DNA from: DATGLE01 sp035294325
GTDB lineage: Bacteria > Chloroflexota > Ktedonobacteria > Ktedonobacterales > Ktedonobacteraceae
Direction of reading: 5' to 3'
Length of the DNA: 15,237 nt
Assembly: GCA_035294325.1 (NCBI GenBank)
Contig: DATGLE010000270.1
Coordinates: forward strand, 1-15,237
Part shown: positions 1 to 6,002 of the stretch, one piece after another
Layout: each line of letters opens with the position of its first letter
How positions within the stretch are numbered: the first letter of the stretch is position 1
The notes under the pieces: model-generated
What the model saw: only the letters and a program-made list of their open reading frames with translations
Database searches by the model: none
What the model was told of the DNA's origin: nothing
Position numbers and translations under genes: made by a program

Positions 1-873
1 GAGGTCAAAGATAATACAATCATACTCCCTACAGGAGGCGGTAGTTGTTGGGGACCGAAGCGCTATCCGAATGTGATTGCCCATCTCACCGAGGAACCGC
101 CTGCCCACTTTCGAGAGGTGGCCGTGACGCGGGATGCGCGGGGGAACTATTATTGCTCCTTCGTCTACAACGAATCCGAACAGCATACGCATCCTGATGG
201 CATTGTCGCCTTTGACCTGGGGATCAAGAGCCTGGCCGTAGGCTATACCAACACAGGACGTTTTTACCATATTGGCGGTTTTAGGGGGTATCGATGGTAT
301 AATAAACAACTGGACAAAATCCGTTCCAGGCGAGATCGCTGTAAGAGGGGATCACGTCGGTATATCCACTTATCCAAGGTGTACAAGCGCGTTTCCGAGC
401 GCAAGCGCAACAAACAACGTGACTGTCTGCACAAAGCATCCCATCTCATCGCGCACCGACTGGCTGAAAGAGCTGTGGTGATCGGCGATCTTTCCCAACG
501 GCAGATGGTCCTTCCTAAGAAAGAGCATGAGACTCGCCGAGAGAAGCGGAAACGACAGATCCGCAACCGTATGGTATACAACGATTGGGGACTTTATGGC
601 TTTGTGCAGATGCTCAAATATAAGTGTTTGCTTTATGGGAAAGAACTCTTTATAATTGATGAGCGCGATACGACCAGGACCTGTCACCGCTGCGGGCAGA
701 AGCAAGTTATGCCACTATGGCAGCGGGTGTATCGCTGTAGGAACTGCGGACTGGCAATGGCGCGTGACGACAACAGCGCGATTAACATCTATCAGCGGTT
801 CCTTGCCCGGCTGGGGCCACACACGGAAGCCGGTCTTCCGTGCGGTGTGCTGCATGAGGAGTGCAGTAATTGA
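1..873 (+). CDS. tnpB: TnpB-type RNA-guided nuclease / IS200-IS605 OrfB, 5' end outside window
   Basis: The frame is open from base 1 to the TGA at 871-873 (290 codons visible), so the N-terminal part lies upstream of the window; GTG 73 is not the true start. The RuvC-I motif FDLGIKSLAVG has its Asp at 214-216. A basic segment (about 310-420) follows. The RuvC-II region reads VVIGDLSQRQM, with Gly (GGC, 484-486) where TnpB proteins usually have the catalytic Glu. A four-Cys zinc finger (TCHRCG at about 670-690, then CRNCG at about 736-750) precedes RuvC-III, ARDDNSAINI, with Asp at 766-768. TnpB proteins are omegaRNA-guided nucleases that help retain IS200/IS605 elements. No TnpA is visible, so the element may be TnpB-only or its TnpA may lie upstream. 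Family assignment is certain; activity is not, because of the Gly. Confidence 0.93.
   Translation, partial: EVKDNTIILPTGGGSCWGPKRYPNVIAHLTEEPPAHFREVAVTRDARGNYYCSFVYNESEQHTHPDGIVAFDLGIKSLAVGYTNTGRFYHIGGFRGYRWYNKQLDKIRSRRDRCKRGSRRYIHLSKVYKRVSERKRNKQRDCLHKASHLIAHRLAERAVVIGDLSQRQMVLPKKEHETRREKRKRQIRNRMVYNDWGLYGFVQMLKYKCLLYGKELFIIDERDTTRTCHRCGQKQVMPLWQRVYRCRNCGLAMARDDNSAINIYQRFLARLGPHTEAGLPCGVLHEECSN
628..656 (+). promoter_or_regulatory. Candidate promoter inside tnpB (omegaRNA or downstream gene)
   Basis: TTGCTT (628-633), a 17-bp spacer and TATAAT (651-656) sit inside the tnpB coding frame. A start near 663 would give about 210-240 nt covering the 3' end of tnpB, the usual location and size of an omegaRNA, and would also read into the Roadblock gene. 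The match is good, but the bases are also constrained by the codons for Phe-Ile-Ile-Asp. Confidence 0.4.
822..842 (+). other. Hairpin at tnpB 3' end, candidate transposon right-end/omegaRNA stem
   Basis: CACGGAAG (822-829) and CTTCCGTG (835-842) form a perfect 8-bp stem with a 5-nt loop CCGGT, inside the last codons of tnpB. IS200/IS605 right ends carry a subterminal hairpin, and omegaRNA scaffolds come from this region. The exact element end is not visible; TCAA at 901-904 is one possible cleavage-type tetranucleotide. Confidence 0.45.
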
Positions 874-907
874 GACGTTTGAATACGTTAAGAAAGGCAG
901 TCAATGC

Positions 908-1255
908 GTGGAAACCATATTACAGAGGCTAACCGACCTTGATAATATCTACGATGCGATTCTTGTTGGCAAGGATGGCCTGATTGTCGCGGGTATATTG
1001 CATAGCGAGGATGAGGAAGTGATCGGGGCAATGTCGGCTGCCGCGTTTGGCTCCATTACCAGTTATACGACGCAGGTCCACAGCGGAGAGACGCGACACG
1101 TCATTATAGAGACGAAAAATGGCACTATCCAGATGCAGGAGGCCGGTGATCTTATCCTGGTGGTCACAACTCAGGGCACCGGCAATCTCGGGCGCGTGCG
1201 CCTGGAGATGAAAAAAGCCTGCCAGCAACTGGAGCAGTTGGTCGCAACATACTAG
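908..1255 (+). CDS. Roadblock/LC7 domain protein (MglB-like)
   Basis: The start is GTG 908 with AAAGG about 9 nt upstream; it gives 115 aa, normal for the family. Roadblock/LC7 proteins are small cytoplasmic dimerising alpha/beta proteins; bacterial MglB acts as GTPase-activating protein for the Ras-like GTPase MglA. The pattern fits: a starting helix (ETILQRLTDLDNIYDA), the strand and turn ILVGKDGLIVAGIL (residues 18-31), a middle helix (EEVIGAMSAAAFGSI), strands HVIIETKNGTIQMQEAG and LILVVTTQG, and a closing helix (RVRLEMKKACQQLEQLV). The frame is open far upstream (ATG 656, ATG 854), but that sequence overlaps tnpB and does not look like this family. No GTPase gene is in the window, so the partner is unknown. 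It lies directly behind the TnpB element and may be read from its internal promoter. Confidence 0.85.
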   Translation: METILQRLTDLDNIYDAILVGKDGLIVAGILHSEDEEVIGAMSAAAFGSITSYTTQVHSGETRHVIIETKNGTIQMQEAGDLILVVTTQGTGNLGRVRLEMKKACQQLEQLVATY

Positions 1256-1266
1256 AATAACATCAT

Positions 1267-1386
1267 GTGCAGGTAGTTCTGCACCTCACCGCTGCGCGGT
1301 TCGCCATGACGTGGAGTCTGCGGGCACGACACCTGCGATGCCGTGCCCGCAGACTCCACGTCAGAGGGTGCGCCACAGGCGCACTC
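1267..1386. repeat. Cluster of four stem-loops, the main one a perfect 22-bp inverted repeat
   Basis: Four stems lie in the gap before ndk: GTGCAG/CTGCAC (1267-1272/1279-1284); CCGC/GCGG (1289-1292/1296-1299); a perfect 22-bp inverted repeat, arms 1307-1328 and 1342-1363 with a 13-nt loop; and GTGCGCC/GGCGCAC (1368-1374/1378-1384, loop ACA), extendable by two pairs. No T-run follows any of them, so they are not typical intrinsic terminators. They could be a REP/MITE-like repeat or a structured leader of ndk. Confidence 0.75.
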
Positions 1387-1418
1387 AAACATGCACATTA
1401 TTGAAAGGATGGAAGAGA

Positions 1419-1883
1419 GTGGAACGTACTCTTGTATTGCTTAAACCCGACGCGATCCAGCGCGATCTCGTTGGTGAAATCATTAGCCGCCTGGAGCGCA
1501 AAGGTCTCAAACTGGTTGGCTTGAAGATGATGCGCCTCCCCGGCGAACTTCTGGATACCCATTACAGCCACCTCGTCGGGCGCGACTTTTTCCCCGAGGT
1601 CAAATCCTTTATGCAGCTCACGCCCGTGATTGCCTGCTGCTGGGAGGGAACCGACTGCGTTGACACCGTGCGCTTGTTCTGCGGCGTGACGAAGGCTCGT
1701 GAGGCCGCCCCCGGCACGATTCGCGGCGAGTTTGCTATGAGCGTGCAGGCCAACCTTATCCACTGCTCCGATTCGCTGGAGACGGCCAGGACCGAGATCG
1801 AACGCTTCTTCAAACCCGAGGAACTCTTCGACTATGATGATGTGCTGGAGCACTTCGTCTATTCTTCACGGGAACGCGAGTAG
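1419..1883 (+). CDS. ndk: Nucleoside diphosphate kinase
   Basis: The enzyme transfers the gamma phosphate of ATP to nucleoside diphosphates through a phospho-histidine intermediate, balancing cytoplasmic NTP and dNTP pools. GTG 1419 is chosen because the protein then begins MERTLVLLKPDAIQRDLVGE, the family's usual N-terminus, and AAGGA lies about 10 nt upstream; ATG 1409 is out of frame. The product is 154 aa, slightly longer than the usual 140-150 because of a short acidic tail. All standard active-site positions are present: Lys9, Tyr49, Arg85, Thr91, Arg102, Asn112 and the catalytic His115 in NLIHCSDS. Unusual details are Cys116 after the catalytic His (usually Gly) and TKA in place of TNP at 91-93. 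It follows the Roadblock gene after 163 bp of hairpins, with no clear promoter of its own. Confidence 0.96.
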   Translation: MERTLVLLKPDAIQRDLVGEIISRLERKGLKLVGLKMMRLPGELLDTHYSHLVGRDFFPEVKSFMQLTPVIACCWEGTDCVDTVRLFCGVTKAREAAPGTIRGEFAMSVQANLIHCSDSLETARTEIERFFKPEELFDYDDVLEHFVYSSRERE

Positions 1884-1895
1884 GAGAGGTTTGAG

Positions 1896-1941
1896 AGAGG
1901 AGCCTGCGCGGTGGCCTGCCTGCCCGCTGGCTTCTCTTTTT
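1896..1941 (+). terminator. Intrinsic terminator of ndk
   Basis: AGAGGAGCC (1896-1904) pairs with GGCTTCTCT (1929-1937) with one G-U, with an inner GCGG/CCGC pairing, followed by five Ts (1937-1941). It starts 13 bp after the ndk stop. Confidence 0.8.
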
Positions 1942-2318
1942 GCTCAGTGAGGAGTACGGGCGGTCTGCCTGATCTTCGCTTCTTTTGTCGTTTGCTTCTG
2001 ATCGTTAAGGCGCCAGCAGCATGTTTTGCTGCGGAAACACTTATCCTGCTCTTCAGCCGTTACTGGTGGAGTGCCTTTCAGACAAAAAACCTGATACATT
2101 GGTTCTCCTGCCGCGAAATCGTTGCACGGGAACCAGCGTTCTCGGTAAAATGGGCATGCATTCTTATGCTTGCGCCAGTTTGAATTTTCAGATGGATGAG
2201 TCTCAAGTGTGCCTGACAAACAGATATCCTTCCCGACCAGGTATTCGTGCTAATTATTGAGAACGTCACGTTGAAGGTAGTATATCATATCCTTGCCAGA
2301 AGAATAGGAGCCGGACTA
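1942..2318. other. Gene-poor intergenic stretch, no gene recognised
   Basis: Short open frames here (such as 1911-2183 and 2021-2260) have no recognisable protein pattern or ribosome binding site. The only structure seen is a small hairpin, GCAGCA (2016-2021) with TGCTGC (2027-2032). The stretch is more AT-rich than the flanking genes. No tRNA-like fold or transposon end was identified. Confidence 0.6.
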
Positions 2319-2347
2319 CAGACAAAATACGCTCCTTATGGTATAAT
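2319..2347 (+). promoter_or_regulatory. Extended -10 promoter of the CPBP protease gene
   Basis: TGG followed by TATAAT (2342-2347) is an extended -10. CAGACA (2319-2324), 17 bp upstream, is a weak -35. Transcription would start near 2354, which rules out the TTG at 2347 as start codon and supports TTG 2374. Confidence 0.65.
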
Positions 2348-2373
2348 TGAAAGCGAAAAACGCGGAGAAACCC

Positions 2374-3138
2374 TTGCTAGAACAGAAATTCGATACAGCC
2401 CCCTGGACGATCCGGCAAACGTTTCTGGGCATCCTCTTTACTCTGGTTCCCTGGATTGTGCTGGCGCTTGGACTCTCTACTATCAATGCGCGCGCGCCGC
2501 GAGCAAAGCCGCTGCCACCACAACTGGATCTCAGCAATGCAATAATCGTCTTCATTTTTTCCGCGCTGATTGAGGGTGCTTTTCTCATTGCTCCTTTCTA
2601 CTTCGCGCGCCGCACGGCGCGCGCCGCCATACCACCCGAATCGGCGGGGCACGCGCTTGGTCTGCGGAAATTCGCTGTGTGGCGCGCGCTGCTCTGGGTT
2701 GTGCTGCTCTTTGCGGCGGTGGTCGTGATCAATGTGCTTTACCAGGATATCATTGTGAACTTCCATCTCCCCATTCAGACTAACGATCAGCTTATTCTGG
2801 AACAGGCTAAAAATGAGCCGTTAACGGTCTATGCCACGCTGCTCGCCAGTGTGCTCGTTGCGCCTTTTTGTGAAGAGATATTCTTCAGGGGCTTTGTCTT
2901 TATGGGCCTGCTGCGCGGTATGTCTCTGGTCTGGGCCGTTATCTTCAGTGCGCTGATCTTCGCGGTGGCGCATGCTGATCCAGGCTCATTTCTGGTGCTG
3001 TTCTGCATCGGGCTGGTTCTGGCATTTCTGCGCTGGCGCACGCGTTCGCTCTGGCCGGGGATCATGCTGCACCTGCTCAATAATGGTATCGGTGCGCTGT
3101 ACATCGTCCTCGCTATGCATGGCATAGCCACCCCCTGA
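2374..3138 (+). CDS. CPBP-family (Abi/Rce1-type) intramembrane metalloprotease
   Basis: Probable start TTG 2374, with GGAG (2364-2367) 6 nt upstream; the first in-frame TTG (2347) is part of the -10 box. The result is 254 aa with several hydrophobic segments (about 12-33, 56-77, 101-123, 149-165, 181-203, 207-220, 225-248). The three conserved CPBP motifs are present: EEIFFRG (Glu167-Glu168, Arg172), FAVAH (His200) and HLLNN (His233, Asn237). The family includes the eukaryotic CAAX protease Rce1 and bacterial proteins linked to bacteriocin immunity or membrane processing; the substrate cannot be told here. It has its own promoter and stands alone between ndk and the convergent kinase gene. 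The family call is firm, the biological role open. Confidence 0.88.
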   Translation: MLEQKFDTAPWTIRQTFLGILFTLVPWIVLALGLSTINARAPRAKPLPPQLDLSNAIIVFIFSALIEGAFLIAPFYFARRTARAAIPPESAGHALGLRKFAVWRALLWVVLLFAAVVVINVLYQDIIVNFHLPIQTNDQLILEQAKNEPLTVYATLLASVLVAPFCEEIFFRGFVFMGLLRGMSLVWAVIFSALIFAVAHADPGSFLVLFCIGLVLAFLRWRTRSLWPGIMLHLLNNGIGALYIVLAMHGIATP

Positions 3139-3174
3139 CGGGGCGCTATGCCTGCTGGAACGCCCTGACAGGGC
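3121..3174. terminator. Two hairpins between convergent genes, possible bidirectional terminator
   Basis: Hairpin 1 overlaps the protease stop codon: GGCATAGC (3121-3128) with GCTATGCC (3145-3152), plus inner CCCC/GGGG (3131-3134/3140-3143). Hairpin 2 is GCCCTG-A-CAGGGC (3162-3174). Both have a CCCTGAC core. Neither has a T-run, so termination is inferred from position. Confidence 0.5.
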
Positions 3175-3238
3175 AACGTAAAAGTCCTCTTAAACATCAT
3201 CGCGCGGCTATGCACAGGTATATTCAGTACGGCGGCTT

Positions 3239-4882
3239 TTAAAACGCCCTGGCGGCTTGTGGCATCCCCTGGCGTTCTGTCTGAATACTGAGTAACGTAC
3301 CCTCGATGAGTGCGATAAGCGCGATAAGCAGCAAAATGTGCTTGATAGGATTCGTGTCGGTAAACAGAAAGAACTGGAGTGCTGAGCAGATGATAGAGGC
3401 GCCGAAGATTGCCAGTAAAGCGATGCGCTCGGCTCGCGGTCCCCGGCGCGTCGGCCAGTAGAGCGAAATGATCCCGGCCACGAGCACCCCGGCGCTCAGG
3501 AGCAGGTTAGAGAGTTGCGCGCCGATCAGTGTTTGTGTCACCGGTGGTGCGCAGGTGGCGGTGGGATTGGTCAGATGAATGACGGTGATATCCGGTAAGG
3601 TCTGCGAGATGAAAGTAATGCTGGCGACCAGGACGACGATGCCGGTCAGGAAGAGGATGCCGCGCTGGACGAAGCCGCCGGTGAAGGCGCTGGCCGCGAT
3701 GGCGATGAAGGCGAGGATAAGCGAGAAGCCGGCTTCTGTGATATGCGCCGATGGGCACACGAAGTTGAGGGCGAACAGGCTGATACCGGCGGTGAGCGCC
3801 AGCGCGATACCGAAGATGGCGATAAAGCCGCCGCTCCAGATGGCCTGGGGCTTGCTGCCCGTTGGCCCCGCATAGGCGGGACGTGTTTGTGGAACGCCAG
3901 GGGGTGGAGCGGCGCTGCTAACGGCGACGGTTGGCGCCTGCGCCTGTGCGATGCTATGGGCAGGCATTGTGGATGGCGCGGGCGGAATGTATTGCGTTGA
4001 AACACGCCCGGAATCGAGGGAACTGGTGTGCTCCGCTGCTTGCTGGCTGATGCCCAGCAAGATCTGCTGCACTTCGAGTGCACTGGCCGGTCTGGCATGC
4101 TCGTCGTGGGCCAGCATGCGCTGAAGCAGTTGATCGAGTTCTTGCGGGATCTGCGGGTTATATGAGCGTGCGGGTGGAAATGAGAAGCGATCCGCAGCGT
4201 AGTAAGGATCGCGCCCCGTCAGGCAATAATGCAGAGTGGCCCCCAGCCCATAGATATCGGAGCGGGGACTGGTCTGCGCCGTGCCGTGCTGTTCTGGTGG
4301 CGCGTATCCCGGCGAACCGAGCAGAACAGTATCCTGCTGCTGGCCCTCCTTAAAAAAGCGCGCGATGCCGAAATCGATCAGGTAGACGTGGCCGTTTCCC
4401 GTAATCATGATGTTGGTGGGTTTAACGTCGCGGAAAATGATCGGCGGGTTGTGCTGGTGCAGGTAGGAGAGAACGTCGCAGATCTGGCGTGCATAGAGCA
4501 AGACCTGGCCGACGGGGAGCGGTTGCCCATGAGCTTCTTTGAGGATCTGGAAGAGCGTTTTGCCCTCGATATAATCCATGACAAGGTAAGAACGGCCATT
4601 TTCGCTGAATGCGTCGTAGATACGCGGCAGGTTCGGGTGCGAGAGCGAGCCAAGCATCATCGCTTCCTGCTGGAAACGGGCCGTCGCCTCCGGTAAATCT
4701 TCTTCGCTCAGATTTGCCTGGCTCATCTCCTTGATAGCGACGCGGCGGTGGGCAACGCGTGTATCCGTCGCGACATAAACGGCTCCCATACCTCCACGGC
4801 CCGCCTGCCCGGCGATAATATAGCGCTGCTGAAGCGTGGATTGAGGTGAAAGTCTTCCCGTCTGGTTGTTGTATGTGGACAT
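3239..4882 (-). CDS. Membrane-anchored Ser/Thr protein kinase with six-pass C-terminal domain
   Basis: Start ATG 4882 has GAGGTG about 5 nt upstream; the longer frame from 4990 begins inside the promoter. The product is 547 aa. The Hanks-type kinase domain (about 21-277) is complete: glycine loop GRGGMGAVY (28-36), ATP Lys51 (VAIKE), helix-C Glu73, catalytic loop FRDVKPTN (150-157) with Asp152 and Lys154, and DFG at 170-172. The usual His before Arg-Asp is Phe150. A Pro/Ala-rich linker (about 285-346) leads to six predicted membrane segments (about 347-370, 384-404, 408-428, 457-476, 485-507, 514-533). There are no PASTA or other known sensor domains. It probably senses a membrane or lipid-phase signal and phosphorylates cytoplasmic proteins; substrates are unknown. 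The neighbouring membrane gene upstream is on the same strand. Confidence 0.93.
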   Translation of the reverse strand: MSTYNNQTGRLSPQSTLQQRYIIAGQAGRGGMGAVYVATDTRVAHRRVAIKEMSQANLSEEDLPEATARFQQEAMMLGSLSHPNLPRIYDAFSENGRSYLVMDYIEGKTLFQILKEAHGQPLPVGQVLLYARQICDVLSYLHQHNPPIIFRDVKPTNIMITGNGHVYLIDFGIARFFKEGQQQDTVLLGSPGYAPPEQHGTAQTSPRSDIYGLGATLHYCLTGRDPYYAADRFSFPPARSYNPQIPQELDQLLQRMLAHDEHARPASALEVQQILLGISQQAAEHTSSLDSGRVSTQYIPPAPSTMPAHSIAQAQAPTVAVSSAAPPPGVPQTRPAYAGPTGSKPQAIWSGGFIAIFGIALALTAGISLFALNFVCPSAHITEAGFSLILAFIAIAASAFTGGFVQRGILFLTGIVVLVASITFISQTLPDITVIHLTNPTATCAPPVTQTLIGAQLSNLLLSAGVLVAGIISLYWPTRRGPRAERIALLAIFGASIICSALQFFLFTDTNPIKHILLLIALIALIEGTLLSIQTERQGMPQAARAF

Positions 4883-4989
4883 CGTGCACCTCGTAATTGC
4901 AATCTCGATCTTGCCATCCTTGACTGGCGTGGAGTTGGGCAAGTACATGCAGCATGTGCTACAGAGAACCCTTCCAGGATCGCTACTCA

Positions 4990-5018
4990 AGTATAGTCGC
5001 TTAGTAAACGGCGGTCAA
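4990..5018 (-). promoter_or_regulatory. Sigma-A-type promoter of the kinase gene
   Basis: On the minus strand TTGACC (5018-5013), a 17-bp spacer and TATACT (4995-4990). The predicted start near 4983 leaves a leader of about 100 nt before ATG 4882. Confidence 0.75.
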
Positions 5019-5034
5019 TGTCCTATTTAACACT

Positions 5035-5895
5035 TTACTTTGCACGTGAATGTCTGCGTTCGCCCTGAAAGGTACGTATTACTGCCAGCAGGATGCAGAG
5101 CAACGCCACCTGCGTAAAAAAGAAATTGGCCTCTTTGTCTGCAAGATCTGGAATGGCGAGCAGGAGCAGGATAACCGGAGCGATGCCGAAGAAGAATGCC
5201 GGCGAGGGCTGTGCTCGCCAGCAAGAGGGGCGCAGCCACCAGACAAAAATACAGAGGTAGAGCGCTACGGCGGCGGTAATGGTTTCAAGGAGGTGCGGGG
5301 CGCGAATAGCGGCGGGCATGAGAAGGTAGATGAGCGCGATAGCGATGGCGCCGAGGACGAACGCGAGTCGGAAGAACCAGCCATCCCAGCGGCGAAAAGT
5401 TGTGCGGTTGATGGAGAGCGAGACGTAGCAGCCCAGCAGGGCGATATTGGTTGCCGCGTTGAGATGCGCGATGATATGGGCCTGGGGGTTCACCGCAAGT
5501 AGATTCATCAGGAAGCTGATGGCCTGGAAGATGGACCAGATGCAGCCAAAGATAGCCCCTATGCGCGCCCACAATGTGCGCGCGGCGAAAGCCACGGCCA
5601 GCCAGCCACCGAAAGCAAGCGTGGTATAGGCCAGCAGCACCCACGACCCGGCGTAGTAGCCGTTGAGCCAGCCCTGTGTCAGTATGCTGCCCAGGCTCAG
5701 CCCGGTCACGCTTACCAGGAAGAAGGTCACGATGAAACGCGGCGTCCAGATGATCGGTGCCGCCGCTGAGGTAGAAATGTGCCTGTCCGTCGATGCTGCC
5801 GGGGCCTGAAAATTCTTCTCGGCTACGGCTGCCTGCACTGCCGCGCGCGGATGCTCCTCGCGATCATGCTCGGGCCGGGTAACGCTCTCTGCCAT
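5035..5895 (-). CDS. Polytopic membrane protein of unknown function
   Basis: I do not recognise this family. ATG 5895 is preferred over ATG 5904 because GAGGA lies at normal distance from 5895 but almost touches 5904. The product is 286 aa. A polar, probably cytoplasmic N-terminus (about 1-50, rich in Glu, Arg, Ala) is followed by about eight hydrophobic segments (about 52-74, 81-104, 111-134, 142-162, 172-193, 203-221, 233-249, 258-275) and a short basic tail (GERRHSRAK). No catalytic or transport motif is apparent. It lies between the NAPRT gene (about 107 bp upstream, same strand) and the kinase gene (152 bp downstream, own promoter). No good promoter was seen in the gap, so read-through from the NAPRT gene is possible. 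It could be a partner of the kinase's membrane domain, but that rests on proximity only. Confidence 0.72.
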   Translation of the reverse strand: MAESVTRPEHDREEHPRAAVQAAVAEKNFQAPAASTDRHISTSAAAPIIWTPRFIVTFFLVSVTGLSLGSILTQGWLNGYYAGSWVLLAYTTLAFGGWLAVAFAARTLWARIGAIFGCIWSIFQAISFLMNLLAVNPQAHIIAHLNAATNIALLGCYVSLSINRTTFRRWDGWFFRLAFVLGAIAIALIYLLMPAAIRAPHLLETITAAVALYLCIFVWWLRPSCWRAQPSPAFFFGIAPVILLLLAIPDLADKEANFFFTQVALLCILLAVIRTFQGERRHSRAK

Positions 5896-6002
5896 GTGAA
5901 GCATTTCCTCACGTACTTCGTCGTTGTGCTGCCTTCTCTAACGAACAACCTTGTGTATCGGGCACAATCCTCTCACTTTCTGGCATGATTCTCCCCTGCC
6001 TG

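Noticed and set aside
656..907. Upstream extension of the Roadblock frame to ATG 656
   Set aside because: It runs through tnpB in another frame and its translation has no domain character; family homology begins at VETILQRL.
1911..2260. Open frames of 79-91 codons in the gap after ndk
   Set aside because: No ribosome binding site, no recognisable protein pattern, one begins inside the ndk terminator.
4883..4990. Longer N-terminus for the kinase (from 4990)
   Set aside because: The start would lie inside the TATACT box, upstream of the expected transcript start, and ATG 4882 has a good ribosome binding site.
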